From: Lepisosteus oculatus
Taxonomy: Eukaryota > Chordata > Actinopteri > Semionotiformes > Lepisosteidae
Reading direction: 5' to 3'
Length of the DNA stretch: 64,000 nucleotides
Assembly (NCBI RefSeq): GCF_040954835.1
Contig: NC_090711.1
Coordinates: 3,727,501 to 3,791,500 of the forward strand
Of this stretch, positions 1 through 21,180 are shown piece by piece. The position numbers and the translations under genes were made by a program. The notes beneath the pieces were generated by a model. It saw only the letters and a program-made list of their open reading frames with translations, ran no database searches and was not told the origin of the DNA. How positions within the stretch are numbered: the stretch's first letter is position 1; every line of letters starts with the position of its first letter.

Positions 1-1206
1 CTCTGAGTCCATTCCTAGTATACAGTAGGAACATGTCATTCTTTGAAATAACAGAAGAGGTTGTTTACAAACGTATCTGGAAAAATTCTGTTAACCTGTT
101 GACAATGTGGGTTTTATTTTGACACCAGTTCTTTACAATATTGAGTTATTATATACTATATATACACTGATAAAATCCTAAATCACACATCACCCATCAC
201 CTATCTAACCCATCATGCATGGAGACTGTAAATAGCTTATTGTTTTGTGTGCTAGAATGTGATTGGTGCTCACTCTCACATGTGAGAGTAGACATGATGC
301 TGTGCTGCAGTTGTTTTTTAAAGAAATTCCCTTGAAAGCAACTAGCTCCTGAACCAAGGAGATGTTGATATAATCTGCAGAAGGAAGGAAACTGCTGAAG
401 TGCTGTAATTCCATTGCAAAGTCTTTAGGTGCTGCTTGATTCCAGCATCCAAGCAAACAGCAGCGAGAGCAGCATAGCCTATATGCAAGTGCATATCATG
501 CATCATGAACTTTGTAACTCTGAGGATAATATATGTTCTGCATACATAGCAACCAATCTGTGTTGACATGGTAGGAGGTAATTAAACATGCAAAGGCTGC
601 TCAGAACACTTCATAGCCATAATATAGCTCAGTAGTCTGTACTGAGCATGCATTGTAAATGGTGTTAATGTAATCTCCTTTAAAACTAGAGAGGTGTGGG
701 ACTACCAGAACAAGCCAAGGCTACTGATGGGAAAAAATAAGGTTTCATAATTACTGTTACATAGCCAAGTATGACACAAATATTGATAGCATTTGTATTT
801 TCCCCCACCACAGCGTCTGGAAAGCAATACGGTTTTGCTTCCCTGACCTTTGCTAAGAGGGCACTGCAGGCTGAGCTCATGGATGGACTTAGCAGAAACC
901 AAGGGGGAAATGTTTTGTTTTCTGCGTCACCAACTCAGGTGCCTGTTGCACAATGCAAGAAGTGCATCTAGTCTAGCATGATTCATGTTGCAAGCACCAA
1001 GGAATATTGACAGCAGCTACCAAACAGCTATATGGGCTGAATGGCTCCTCTCATTTCTAACCATTCTTGTGCCAGATAAGGGAAACTGAAAAATCCTGTA
1101 TGCACTCACTAGAATTCGCATGCAGACAAAGAGAAATGGAGACAGTGTCTCCAAAACTCATACACTGAATGTGTTCAAAGAGACTTAAAGTTGTGCAGTG
1201 AATATT

Positions 1207-1290
1207 TTTTTTTATCCATCCATTTATCAGAAAGCTACTTTTTTCCTGCTGAGGGTCATGGCCACCCGGAGTCTGTCCTGGACGCCTTTT
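1207..1290 (-). repeat. Short fragment of the same repeat family
   Basis: 'atccatccatttatc', 'gagggtcatggccacccgga' and 'gtctgtcctggacgc' match the terminal part of the family in reverse orientation. Confidence 0.4.
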
Positions 1291-2394
1291 TTCAGTCTTT
1301 ATAAATAAAACATAATATTGTTCTGGACTGATATTATCGCTTTATAGCTCTATTCAAACAATGATAACCCATTTTGTGTTTTTCTTTTTTTTTTTTCTGC
1401 AGCGGGTGTATAAATGAGCGCTTGGTGAAGGAGCTAGTGGAGTCTGGCAGGGAGCTCCCACAGAGAGGGAGAGCAGAGATAGCGAGTGACAGTGTGAAAT
1501 GAAACACGCAGATAGGAAGCCCAGAGCAGGCAGACAGGAGCCGGGTTCTCCTCGCCGAAGATTAGTCAGACTCCTTCTGCAGAGACCTCTGCACTCCCCA
1601 GAAACCCAGCCTCCGAGCGGCTGTCTCCAGCCCTGGGATGACTCATGTGAGCCAGGCCTGCAGAATAATCACACACTCCTTTCAAAGGCTTAAAGGAAAG
1701 ATGCTGAGATTATTGGGGCCTGAACTTTGCCCGCCGACCGACATGCTGGTTCCGCTGGTGGCACTTAGAAGTGAAGTGGCTGGTAATTGAACTGCAGCTA
1801 CGTCAGCTTACTTTTAAACGGATGCCGAATGAAGCTGTAATTAAATGCTGATAAAGCTCTGGCTTGAGTACAGTGCACTGGCTTCCTCAAACCGCAGACT
1901 GGCACATGGCTCAAGCTTTGTGCCTGGTTTATTCTCGGTTTCGGTGGATATCTCCCTTTATGTCATAGAGGTGCTGTCTTTAATGATGATACACTTCTGA
2001 TCTATAGCTCTTTTCCTCTTAAAGGATTCTCCTGCAGTACCTTTAGGAGGGGGCTGCTCTCCCTGTCATTCTCCGCCGAGAGGTAGTCCTTATGCCCCAG
2101 CAGCCACACTGCCCGGCTGATCGGGCAGACGGGAGAGGAATTGCTTCATCGATGAATTTGAACCGGAGCTGCTGAGAGGGAGGCAGGCCTGCTTGTGCAA
2201 ACAAGCCCTAAGGGGAATTTATTCAAGGCGGCGACAATTTAGCGCTTGTCTCCCTTACACTTTTTTAATAAGCCTTGGCCCAGGCAGTCATGATTTAACA
2301 TCTGTGGTGAAGGACAGTACCCCCTATTCCCCATTGGGTACCCCATTGGGTTGGAAAAAAGAGGGAAGAGCACCCCCTACTGGTCCACCAAGAC

Positions 2395-2515
2395 CACTGA
2401 CAGCAGCTATTGCTTTTCCTTTGTTTCCATCCCTGTACCCCCAGATCCAGCCCTGCTTCGGGTCCGAGCTGTGACGAGACCAGGCTGCATAGTGGTAACG
2501 CAGCTGTCAATTACG
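2395..2515 (-). mobile_element. 5S rRNA-derived SINE (SINE3-like) head
   Basis: Read on the minus strand, about 2420-2510 resembles the internal part of 5S rRNA: on the plus strand ccatccctgtac, ccctgctt, gtccgag and gacgaga occur in the order and spacing of antisense 5S, ending gtggta. Fish SINE3-type elements are headed by 5S rRNA. Divergence shows that this is an old copy and not a functional 5S gene. Confidence 0.6.
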
Positions 2516-2550
2516 ATCCTAGAAACACACGAGGGTCAGAGGTCGCATTG

Positions 2551-2820
2551 ATACAGCGGAAAGATTAGGGAGGGGCATGTGGGAGAGCTCTGCTGTCTCA
2601 CAGCTTTTGGTTCCTGGGTTTAATTCCTGGCTGGGGCTCCTTCTCTGGGGAGTTTGCATGTTCTCATGTGTAGGCGCTCCCATTTAAGACTGTAGGATTA
2701 AGACATGCTGTTCAGCCTGACTGGCATTTCTGAATTGCTCTACCTACTCATCTGTGAGTGAACGTGTGTGGCCCATCTTTCGCTCTGTGCCTTCCCGATT
2801 AGGTTCCTGCTGTCCGTGAT
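2551..2820 (+). mobile_element. tRNA-headed interspersed repeat
   Basis: A B-box-like GGTTTAATTCC at 2617-2627 is followed by 'ggagtttgcatgttctc' and 'agacatgctgttcagcc', the backbone of a very common fish repeat. It is diverged and internally deleted. Confidence 0.6.
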
Positions 2821-5800
2821 CCTCTAAGGACAATCCTTTTTAATACAAAAAAAAAAAAATGAATAAATACATTGATTAACATCAGGCATATAAGAGGATT
2901 CATTGCAATTTGACTCAATTTGGGAAGTAAGCAGAAGAAAAATGAATGCCTTTTTGAACTGCAAATGAATACAAATCACACATGTTTCTGGTAGGTGCGT
3001 TATAAATGTACTTCTTATATTTACATAACCGGGGTTCACCAGCAAGGCCTCTGTCTCAGCTCAGTGGGAAATGTACAGTATGTAAACGTCAATTTAATGA
3101 GCTGAACAGAAATGGCTCACTAAGCACCTAATTTGAAAGTGCAGTATCAGCCATTTATAACGAGACATATATTGCAGTGCTTGATACCAATTGTATAGGT
3201 AGCCGGTGAAATATGTAGGATAAGATAACTTATCGCACGGAAAAACTGATTTATATCCGGAGGAACCACACAAAACTATTCTACAACCTGGGTTTATGAG
3301 GAAATGTCTGCTGTGTTTTTGTTCGGGGATAGACCATAAACGGAGCCTTTTTTATAAGAAAAAATCCTGTAGTTATGAATCCTTTCCTTTATTTTTAAAA
3401 TGTTTAAAAGAAAACACAAACGCTTCTCTGACCGCTGATACTCAAAACATCTTAATTGAATATAGTACCCATTAATGCGTTTGAAAAATATGCAGTATGC
3501 GTCTTTTAGATTTCTCGTAGGTCTCGTAGGTATTGATAAATGGAATGTCATGTATTTGAAAAATTGAATTTTACTTGATGTAAACAGATGTAGTTTGGGA
3601 ACTTTTAATTAGTATGAAGAATTAATTTCATGCCATGCGCTACACTTGTTCGACACAGATCACATCACACTTCTGCACGTAAATATGACCGCATTACCGA
3701 AGATTACTACAATAGCAGATGAATCCCGTTCGGTGCCTTTAATTTGGATTAAGAACGCATGGATGCTTGTTGGAAATTATCATGTATAAAGCAGTACACA
3801 CTGCCATATATGTGGTGAACTCCATCCCTAATTCACTGGAGAAGTCTCTCGTGTATTAACAGATCACAACAGGAAAGAAACGAACTCGCAGTCTGAGACA
3901 AGGGGAATGGCCCAGCGGACGACTCCGTGTGGAAAAATTTAGTTTTTGATTTGTTCCAGCATTTCAAGATGGATCTGTTTTCGGCAGTATTCAGCAAATA
4001 AGGTATATAAGCAGCAAATAAGCATGTTTGAGAAACAAAAACTAATGCATTTCACATATAGAGCCCTTAAACGCGTTTCACGTGCTTCGTTTATGAAGAG
4101 GATCAGTTCCAATTCGAACCTGGTACCGCTCATTAAAAAATTAAACATCCCGTGGATATGTGTATAAATACATTTACAGACTTTGCTGAATGATTCTGGA
4201 GATTAAACCTTTTAAATCTAGAGGTGCAGACGAGTAGCGCTTTTTTACGGAGAACTTGAAATTCTCGCGAAGATGATAAAAAAACAGATTTTCTTGTTTT
4301 ATATTTTAAAAACACGACGAGTCAAGAGACTGTTTGATTCGGTGGCCCACTTTATCCTCGCAGCGCCAGATGCGATGTACTTCACGGGTTGTGATGTCAC
4401 CGCCTTCCCCCTGAACAGCACAGGCTGGCGTTTCCTTGTGCTGGAGTTCCTGCTTTTTTTCCAACAGGATACTACAATGCGAAGTGATGCTACAGTATTC
4501 GGTAACTGATGATGATGATAAACACCAAGACGTTTATTACTATCACCGGTAAGTGGATAATCTAGACAATAACAGATGATTGATTAGCGAGTAACAGCAG
4601 TCGATAGATTTTCTTAGGTCAGTTTTTTTGGCCAGCGTTAGAAAAACCTGCCAAGATTACCACAGATTTCGGACTCTGTTCCCACTGCCAGTGAGAAGCA
4701 GAGACATGAATGTACTTTCTACGACACTGTAAGAAATTCTCGGACATTACATTGAGAAAAAAAAACATTCTACCCAAAAATAAACCAAATCCCAGAATTC
4801 CCACACCTGCCAGAACAGCTTCCAATCCCAGCCGGGGAGGAGGGAAGAAACTCTCTAGACCTGCAGCCCGGTGTGTGCTCTGTGTGATCTCCTGTCACAG
4901 CCTGGGGAACAGAGCGTCAGCCTCTCAAATAATGTTATTGGTCTAAATGTAAATGTTGACTTTTTGTTATTGCTCCGGCAGCGCCGTAATTCATGGGTCA
5001 TGCCAACAAAGCTCTTGAAATTTGAATTTGAAAAATGCTGCTTGCTACCTGGGTAAAATTTGTTTTCTAGAATTGAGCGTAGCCGCCACTTCGGACGTAC
5101 GCTGTAAACCCAGAAAGAGGTACTGGGACCACACGCCCCTTTATGTGTGATCAACCGGTAGTTTTCTTTTAAATGTTCATATTTTAGGTTTTTTAAAAGT
5201 GAATAAGACTGAAGAGACGGGATGGGTTGTGTATATACTGTATATAGAGAATCACAAATATTTAAATATTTTTTCCCAGCGCAGTTATACTAGAAGTCCG
5301 TGTTTTTACAGCAAGAGGAAATGGATTCACCTAGGCTATAGTATAGAACAAAACATATAATATATTATATAAAACAAAATATTTATAGAAAATTCAGTTG
5401 TATTTCTTAAGCCTAGAAATGGTCAGTTTCCTCATAAATCGAGTTGTTGTAGGTTTAAGTATTAACATCCACTTTTAGAACCTTTTGCTTCTATCAAAAT
5501 AGTGGGGTTTAAACTTCTTATGCAACTTCTCTTACTCGCTTAAATTATTTTCTAAGTAATTTTTAAAGTTCTACATACTGTTCCCTCACAAGTCTCAGTG
5601 CTACAGATCTGTATGAATTATTATGGAATTAGCGGAGATTTACACGGGATGTTTTTCTACATCTGGAGCTCTCCCGCTCCTTGGTTGCAGAACAAAAATA
5701 AAACCATTCTTTAAAATCAACCATTTGCTAAACCAAATACTTACGGAAACAAGAGTATTGTAACAGTTTTATTTCCTGTTATTTAAGCATGTACAGTAGC

Positions 5801-8439
5801 GTATCTTCAGGTAACTGCAGAAATACTGGAAATTTCAAAGGGGGGCTAATTACTAACCTTTGCAATTGAACTGTGCGGAATAATGTGCCAGAAACTAATA
5901 TTTGGACAAGCACGATGAAATTGAATTATCTTGATTGCCCTTTTCATCCAGGCTCAACACGTTAGATTTACTAAAGCACAGAGCGGTCTTAAAATGCAGC
6001 TCCAGATTGTTTTAATAACAGCGATGTACTGTTTTGAACGCATGCTTTGTATGACGAAAAGCGAAGATAATCTTGTGTTCTGATTTTACAGTGTTAAATG
6101 CTGATTGGATAAATATTTCTGCACAATGCGTGCTTGCCCTCTTGTTATTAAAGACATCTCTACGCATGTTTAATATGCAAGCTGTTGTACTGGATAATTT
6201 ATTTTTGTGACCTTTGTGGTGAGGTCAGTGTAAAAATGAAACATAAAAGTTGTAAAACACGGAGCCCAGACCCAGTCAGTGGTTTATGTAGTCTGGGATT
6301 AAATGCTGGACACGACACCGCGCTTTTCTGCCTCCCGGTTCCGTCGCTGTGTGCGCAGAGCCACAGTGGAACCAGGGTCGATAATAGTATATCCTCGTTT
6401 TTAAAAATCACAACTTAAAAAAAGGCAAGATTTACACGTCTCTTCAGAATATTTCATGCATGTTCTCCCGCAGGTCACCAGCCGGAGTGGAGTAAAACCT
6501 ATATACTGTCGAGGGCGGTTATCGCCGCGCTAAACTCGCTTTGCATCTCCACTTTTAATTGATGGCTTCACACTCAATTAATTTTTATTTATTGCTTTAT
6601 ATATTTTTTTGTTTAAAATATATATATATAGTTCGACTTTGCCTACCGTTTATCTTCATTTTATGTTTCTGTTTTTCCCCAACACCCAATCTCATCATGT
6701 TGTAACCTATCGAATTAGCGCATGTTCTTGTAGAATAATCCGTGTGACATTTACAGATTAACATTGGTTTTTTTTTATCTTGGGTAGGTAGCCATGAATT
6801 AAGTGGGGAGCTGCTTGAATTTTGGTCTTATGCGCCATTATATTTTTCTGTGGGGTTGTAAAAGCTACCGCTGTGAATTTCCCGGTCCCCGAAATTCAAG
6901 AATAAGTACAATGAGTGCAACTCGTTTTTTGTAAATAAATAATTGTTGCGGTTGAAGTGTTCTTGCTTTTTCACAATTTGGAGGCGCTTTTACCCTTAAG
7001 TGTTGTCCACAGTTTTGCTTTTGATCGAAAAAGACGTAGATAATTAACTTCGAAAGGCCGAACGTCTCCATGATTAAAATGAAGCGTCTTACATTAACCT
7101 ACTGGAGACACCCTGCTTCCATTGTGTTTTCCGAAGAATTATCTCTTTCTGGTAGCGATACAAAAAAATCAACACCAGAGTTCGAGTTATATTAATCCTG
7201 TTATCTGTCTTATCGAGTGAAATGATTAACGTCCCACGTATATTTAAAAAAAAAATACAGCAAGAGTTAATTACGGTTAGTAGGCTCAAAAATAATTTGA
7301 TTCTTCATTCTTCAAAAATAATTATTCTTCATAATTCTAGGCGATGTTAGTACCTATTTCACGCCAAAGTGTCTATAAAGATCTAGTTTGTATATTGGAC
7401 TAAATATCAGAAACTCTAATATTCTAATTAAAGGGCTGATAGTCCTCATTGTACAGTAACAACACGATTGCGATATTGTTGGTAAAAGTTCGCTTTTTGA
7501 AAACCCTCAAGTCCCTTAAACTTTGAAATACTGAAAATAAGTAATTAAAATGTAAAATCTAAATTACATTGGTGACGTATAATATATTACTCCTATCAAA
7601 GATTAGCCCATAATTGCGACGAATCAAAATCAATATACGTGACGATAATGCTTGACAAAATAGCTCCTACAAAAGCTCACTTTCAGACAAGAGGGAAAAC
7701 TCCAGTGACTCACGTATTAGTGGTATCTAAACTCTTAACATTTTATCTCCAATCAAATTGTAGTTTTGATTTTGCATCCATAAAAATTGTCATCCCATCA
7801 AGCCCAGTATCGTGGCTTTGTTTTTTAACTACCAGTTATACATCCCGCTTATTATAATTATATTAGTTATCGTAACCTGACATATTTTACAGTTGAGATA
7901 AATTTGCAAATAGCGATTTTATTGGTCCCACTCGTCTTTTTTACAATGATTACATTTGATTGTAATAAAAAAAAAAACTATTCTCCCTATCGTCACGGAC
8001 CTCGGAGATTTACACCGCTTAGGATTTATTAAAAACCATAAACCGGAGAAACCTGGAATTTAACAGAGAAAAAAAAACCCACGTTCAGATACAATTATTT
8101 TTAGCCAGATATAAACATTTACTAATTAACCGGCTCAGAGACGCAGATGTAAAATGTTCGGCTATTGTATGCAAAAGAGCCTGGAGGCGTTATCAGACCA
8201 CAAGACTGGTTTCAGCGTATAGCTACGACGCGTCCGTGAGGAACTGATCATATTAAATGTGAAGTTAAGTATTGATCCAGAGGCGATCCGGACTGCAGGT
8301 AGACTCCCACTTTCTCCGAACTCCGTGTCCAACCTAGGAGTGGTCACGTGGCCCTGCCCATACAAATAACTTGCTGTAAAGTTCCCCCAGTCACAGCGAG
8401 GCGAACGCTTATATCCGAGATAATCAGACCCAGCAGCAA

Positions 8440-15983
<7,544 letters not shown>

Positions 15984-17075
15984 ACGCTGGGCTCTGAGCT
16001 TTAGCTTCTGTTTTCAAGACCAGCTAGGATCCTGATCTGGAAATTGCTGTCACACAAGAACTACCTAAAGACTTTTTTTCTGAAGAGGGGATGAGGAGCT
16101 TTTCAGCATTAATATCACGATCACATGTAACTCGGAACACATTACTGTTGGTTATCAATGCTTATTTTTATACGATCTCTGTGTGGTACTTGGTTTCTCC
16201 AGGGGTCAAAAGCTCAACAAGCCATTTGAGTGGAATTGTGACTGTAAATATTTCTTGACCTCTTGTGACTTGATTCCTTATTTTAGTGTACATTTATTTT
16301 TTGAAGGAAAGGATGTACTTTCTTGTGTACACTATATGTCACAGGATAATGGCATGTTTCAAAGAGCTGGCGAATCGCGGAGTGACGATATAAGGAGTAG
16401 CCAATGAGAATCTAGCTCAAGTGGCCAGAGCGCAAGAGGAAAAAATACTGGCAAAAGGAGAATATGCAAGCTCTACACAGACAGGCACCCCAGCTCAGCT
16501 CAGAACAGAACTCAGACCCCAGATGTTTTGGGGGTAGCGGTGCTACCCACCAATTCACCATACTACTTGGGATTCATTAAAATAAGGACATTCAAAATGT
16601 ATAGAAATCGATGCTTTGTATTCTGTAATAAAATGCATGATGGGTCACAGAGGACAAAAACTAGAGTGAGAAGAATGGATGAAAGGCTTCCAGTGATTTT
16701 TACAGTACATCTGTATGACAATCTAAAGTGCAATGACTTTCACTTTTCAAGAATAGACGAAAAGGGGACACTATTAATAATTTTTAATTGTTTTGAAATA
16801 ACCTAATTTTATTTGTCATCTTTATAAGCTGTAAGTGTATGAGGGGAGTTATAATTTTAATTTTATTTTGTGGCTTTTAAGACAATGCAAAGAAAAAATG
16901 ATTTCAGCTCTGGACTTGAATGGTTTTGGCCTGGCCATTTTTTCTTTGTTATAACACTTTTCAAATTATATTTGGAATATTGTGGATTTTGTTCATGAAA
17001 AAATGAAGGTAAAAGCTATTGTTGAGGGAGGGGAAGAGAAACTGTCCTTTCTAATAAAAAAAAGCAAAAGTATTT
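15984..17075 (+). other. GATA5: GATA5 3' UTR with two candidate polyadenylation signals
   Basis: AT-rich sequence follows the stop codon. AATAAA occurs at 16627-16632 and 17053-17058, the second followed by an A-rich stretch, so either could define the 3' end. TGTAAATA at 16243-16250 matches a Pumilio-type site. The end is inferred from the signals alone. Confidence 0.5.
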
Positions 17076-17221
17076 CGCATTGCCTGTTATTCTTCATTGA
17101 CTGAGGTTTGGTGAATCAAATATAATTCTCAAGGTCTAAAATGCATTTTGCAATGCATGGGATAACAATATTGAATTCAAATTTAGTTTCATTGTTTGTG
17201 TATATATAAATGAAGATATAT

Positions 17222-17310
17222 CACACCTGAAGAAGGCTCCACGGCCGAAATGTTGTGTTTTCTTTCTTCTCTTTTCAGCAGGGAATAAACTTATTGTTCC
17301 TATATATAAA
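17222..17310 (+). mobile_element. Retroelement 3'-end relic with 'CTGAAGAAGG...CGAAA' signature
   Basis: 'cctgaagaaggctccacgg', 'ccgaaatgttgtgttttc' and 'cagggaataaacttattg' match a widespread fish repeat end. The CUGA(A)GA...GAAA layout recalls the hammerhead-ribozyme core found in Penelope-like elements. Assignment to that group is inference. Confidence 0.45.
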
Positions 17311-18555
17311 TGTGCTTAGATGTATCTCAGTGTTTATATATAATGTTTTCTCTATATGTAACAAGGATCTTATCCTGAATTAAGCTTTGTGTACTTTGTC
17401 CCTACCAAACAAAACAAAAGGCCCTTTGGTGCAAAATGAGTTTGTTAAACCACTGCATTTAAGGAATATTTTTAATGAGTGCATAGAAAAGGGCTGTTTT
17501 ATACTGTGCTGAATTCTTGGGTTTACATCTAGCAAAGACTACCGGGGTGTTGTGGAAATCCGCTGTAGTGTGACCGAAGAGGACGGGTCAGAAGCCTGTT
17601 ATCTGCTCAGCCACATTTACTTGTTGGGATATGTTGCATTCAGCGGGTGAACAGGTTCTGGAGCAGTTGGAGAGTTTTTAGATGTCAGATGAATAAAGTT
17701 GGGGATCTTAGCCTGCAGATGGCTAGCACTCTGCCCATGGTGTGGTTGTGTCTTGTGCCTGCCAGGTTCAGCTTTGCCTCACCACAAGCCTCTAAAACTA
17801 ACGCAGTGCCTGACAAAAACCCAGTCAGCATTTCTCTCCTTTTATGCATGATGTGTCTAAAATTGTTGTGATTTTGCTTCTCATAAGCCCTTTAAAGCCT
17901 ACGAACCCTTTTCTAGTGAATAACCCAGGCACTGTTTGGTGTTGACTTTAATGTATGTGTTGACTGTATGCGCCAACCAAAAGCATGCACACTTTTTCAG
18001 CCCTTTCATACAAGCAACACAAAATAGTTTAGCCAGGTACAGAGCTAATGAATTTTGTGCAGCCATTTTAAGAAGTGTGTGGTCATCACATTGTCTTTGC
18101 ATTCTAAGTTTTGATGCCTTGCAGCTTGTAAGACTACGGATATGCTTATGTCTTGGTTCAAATCTCTTAAGGTTCTGTTCTGTTTAATAGAGGAAGAAGT
18201 AATAGTTTTCCTACCAGGTGTGGAAGGAATGCTATGGACTTTCATTCCTTTGGTATTCGGGGTTACAGTCATTGAAGTAACGCCCTGAAGTTTTGGGTTT
18301 TTGGATGTTAAAGCAAAAACTTCTTATACTATAGACTGTTGTATAATTGGCTCTCAGCCAGAGGAAGAACACTGGCCAGTGTCTATCTTGATTCACTGAA
18401 AATGCTCCCATTCCTCTCTCTTTGAAACCCTACAGTATGTCAGAGCGCATTGGCTCCTTTTCTCACGGGAGAGGCTTTCAAATCCCGAAAGCCACAATTA
18501 AGGAAGCGGTGTGGAATAAAATCGTAAGTGAAAGGCTGTGGGTCCAAATATTATG

Positions 18556-18690
18556 TGAGTCACTGCTGGTGTTCCCTCGAGTATGGTACCTCACTCAGAT
18601 TGCTATAGGACAATGCCCTTCTCTCTAAATGGGTACAATTGCAAGTTGCATTGGGTGGAAGTGTCTGTAAAACTAATAATCTAATGCAAT
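18556..18690 (+). mobile_element. SINE 3' half (tRNA-derived family)
   Basis: 'ggtacctcactcagattgct', 'aaatgggtacaattgcaag' and 'gtgtctgtaaaactaataat' follow the standard 3' part of a common fish SINE ('taaatgggta...gtctgctaaat'). Another repeat scrap (about 18745-18800, minus strand, 'aaggcaggagacactccgga') follows. Confidence 0.55.
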
Positions 18691-21084
18691 ACAATGATCA
18701 CATACAATCGTAATGGATGCAATAATACATCCAATCAGCCTCTAGCGGCTTTATCCATAGGTGCAAGGCAGGAGACACTCCGGATGGGACAGGATAAGAA
18801 TCCTTCTTAGAAAGCTCTTTATTCAGGTAAGGCAAGGTAGAACTCTAACCCTGCACAGGAAGCCAGTCTAAGGCAGCATTCGTAACTTAACTGAATGTAA
18901 ATCCCATCAAAGTTTCAGGTTGTTGTCGAGTACACAGAAAGCTCAGGATAAATCTAGAAGCTGGAGGTCCGGAAGGGAAGGCAGAGGAGGTGTTTTGATT
19001 CTTCTTTTTCCCTGTCTCCATTGGCGCTGTAACCAAAGGTTAAACAACAAGGTTTTAGTCCTGCAGCAGCAGGTCAGCAGGTATATGTGCCGCTTATGAC
19101 AGGTGTCAGCAGAAATCACAGGGGGGCACGACAGAGCTGGGGCTTCTCCTTCATTTGTTTCGTTTTTGTGTTGCTCAGCCCTGTTACCGTGAGAGAGAAA
19201 TTACTCATGGCTCTCAACGTGTCTGTCGGCTCAGGCCCCAGGAATCCTGCGGCAATAAATCGGGTAAAGGCCAACTTTGTCATTCAGAAAGGCAGAGCTA
19301 ATAAATTAATTAAGCAAATCTGACTTTGATCGCGCTGTTGGAGGATTTCTGTTTGCGACAACCGAAAATGGATGGAAAAGGCCCGAGCAAAACAAGTGAC
19401 ACATGTACAGCTCACAGACAGCTCTGAGTTCCTTGTTTGCTTTTCATGTGAGGTTTTTTTTTTCTTTTGGGGAAGAAACACAGTAGCTCCCAAACCAGCT
19501 TATACAAACACTAAGCCAAATGCCAACACGGACAACTGAGGTTTTCCCCACACATCTCAGGAGCGCTAGGTGTTATGTGAAAAAAAAATGGATTAAATTT
19601 GTCAGTAACCGTTGATTAAGAAAAATAATTTGGGACAATTTCGGCCATGCAGCTGTGGATAGGGTTCTTTCTGGTGTGGTAACTGGACAGTAGTTTCAAA
19701 TCCCAGGTTTTGTGCCTGTGTATGAAGTGTGTGATGAAGTAACTTTGTGAAGATAGTGTGTATAACTGTTTTAAGGAAGCAAAATAGTTAATTTGGGTTC
19801 AATACATAACTGTGATTGGGTGTTTTTTATACCAGATGGCTTATCTGTGAGTGACATAATACAAAATCTTTGTAAGGATCATTTATAATCGTACCACAAA
19901 TTTTCAGTCATAATACACAAACTCTGGCCAACAGTTCCATAACCTAAATACACAAACTATGGCTGACAGTGCCTTAGTTTGCGTATTAAGTTAATGATTG
20001 TATGCAGGCTTCAATCCCCTACTCCAGTGAAGTAGTTAAACACCATTGTTCTTGTGCAAGCATCACTTTCAGAGACTTCATTTCAAATGCTAAACACCTT
20101 TACCAAGACCATCTAAGGCAGGTTCTGTTTACATACACATTTGCATTGAATTGTCTGAGACCTAAGTGGATTGATACAGTGTAATCTTTTGTAAAGCACA
20201 CATGCTTTCATGTTTGAAGTGGTTCACAAAGAACTAAATCAGTCTACGGGCTTTGCTGTGGCAGAATATAGCAGGACCTTAAACGGAAAAAAAAATCAAA
20301 CTATTTTGAATATTATTTAAATTAAAATAATCTCAAAGCATAGAAAAAAGGTCCTACTAGAGAGAGAATAGAAGGTTTGGAGTGATTGAGCAAGGTTAGT
20401 TTCAGGGACAGGCTTGCTGTAAGCACACAGCAAGAAGACAGTACAAGCATGGCTTGTGAAATTACATTGCAGCTTGCTCTGCTTTAACATACAAATCATG
20501 TCCAGAAAACTGCAAGGAGAATGAGCTGGTTGAAATAATACGAATTAAATTGGGAAAATTCAATTGAGTCTCGAACTGACTTTTGTTGAATAGTTAAATA
20601 ATTAAACTCACTTTAATTTGAGTTTTATTATTATTCGTGGCAGGGAGAGAAAGCCGGGGAGCATTTTCAATTAGTTTTCTTTAAAACTGGTTCTGGTTTT
20701 CATCTAGTTTTCATTCTGTTTTTTGAAAAACAATATCTGTATTTAATGGCAATCACTTAAACTATTATAGTTACAATATTAATTTAATCAAATATGGAAA
20801 CGTAGATGTAATAATTGTATAAAAGCTGGCAAATTTAAATATATATTTAAATCAACAGTACCTTTATGACAGAGAATTATATTGTGTCGCCACCTGAACT
20901 GAGGCCCCAGAAAAAAAAAACTGCCCATTTATTCAAGTGTCTTGTTTCCATGATTAATGTCTGCCTTTCCTTTATGGAAGTCACCTTTTCCTCTCCTTTC
21001 CAAAACCTGGTCTGCCTCTTTAGGTTCTTGGTTTCCTACAGGTTTTGCTGTTGATAGATTTAATACCATTCTGTAATAAAAAAA

Positions 21085-21180
21085 CATCATCATAATATAA
21101 AAAAACAACCTGCAACATTTCGAGCTGTGTAGAAGATTTCAAGTTTTCCTGGTCAGGGGTTATAGAAATAGAACTATTTT
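21085..21180 (-). mobile_element. Second relic with CGAAATGTTG signature, minus strand
   Basis: On the minus strand it reads 'cctgaccaggaaaacttg', then 'cttctacacagctcgaaatg' and 'ttgcaggttg', ending T-rich. It shares the 'CTGA...CGAAATGTTG' order with the copy at 17.2 kb but not its whole sequence. Confidence 0.35.

Larger units (their letters stand above)
1..8400. other. Non-coding upstream flank of GATA5
   Basis: Apart from the repeat fragments listed (1.2, 2.4 and 2.55-2.8 kb) no gene is supported. Open frames are short and lack splice or family support. A TATAAAT at about 1410 followed by a more GC-rich stretch (1410-1700) could be a promoter, but nothing confirms it. The miR-1/miR-133a hairpins that lie upstream of human GATA5 were looked for by their mature sequences and are not in this window. 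Confidence 0.6.

Noticed and set aside
2395-2515. A functional 5S rRNA gene
   Set aside because: Only part of 5S is present, with many substitutions, in SINE-like surroundings.
1-8400. miR-1 / miR-133a cluster expected upstream of GATA5 in vertebrates
   Set aside because: The mature sequences were not seen on reading the window. The cluster may lie further upstream.
18014-18064. Imperfect inverted repeat around cacaaaat / attttgtg
   Set aside because: Only about 13 of 16 positions pair, it is AT-rich, and no other evidence supports function.
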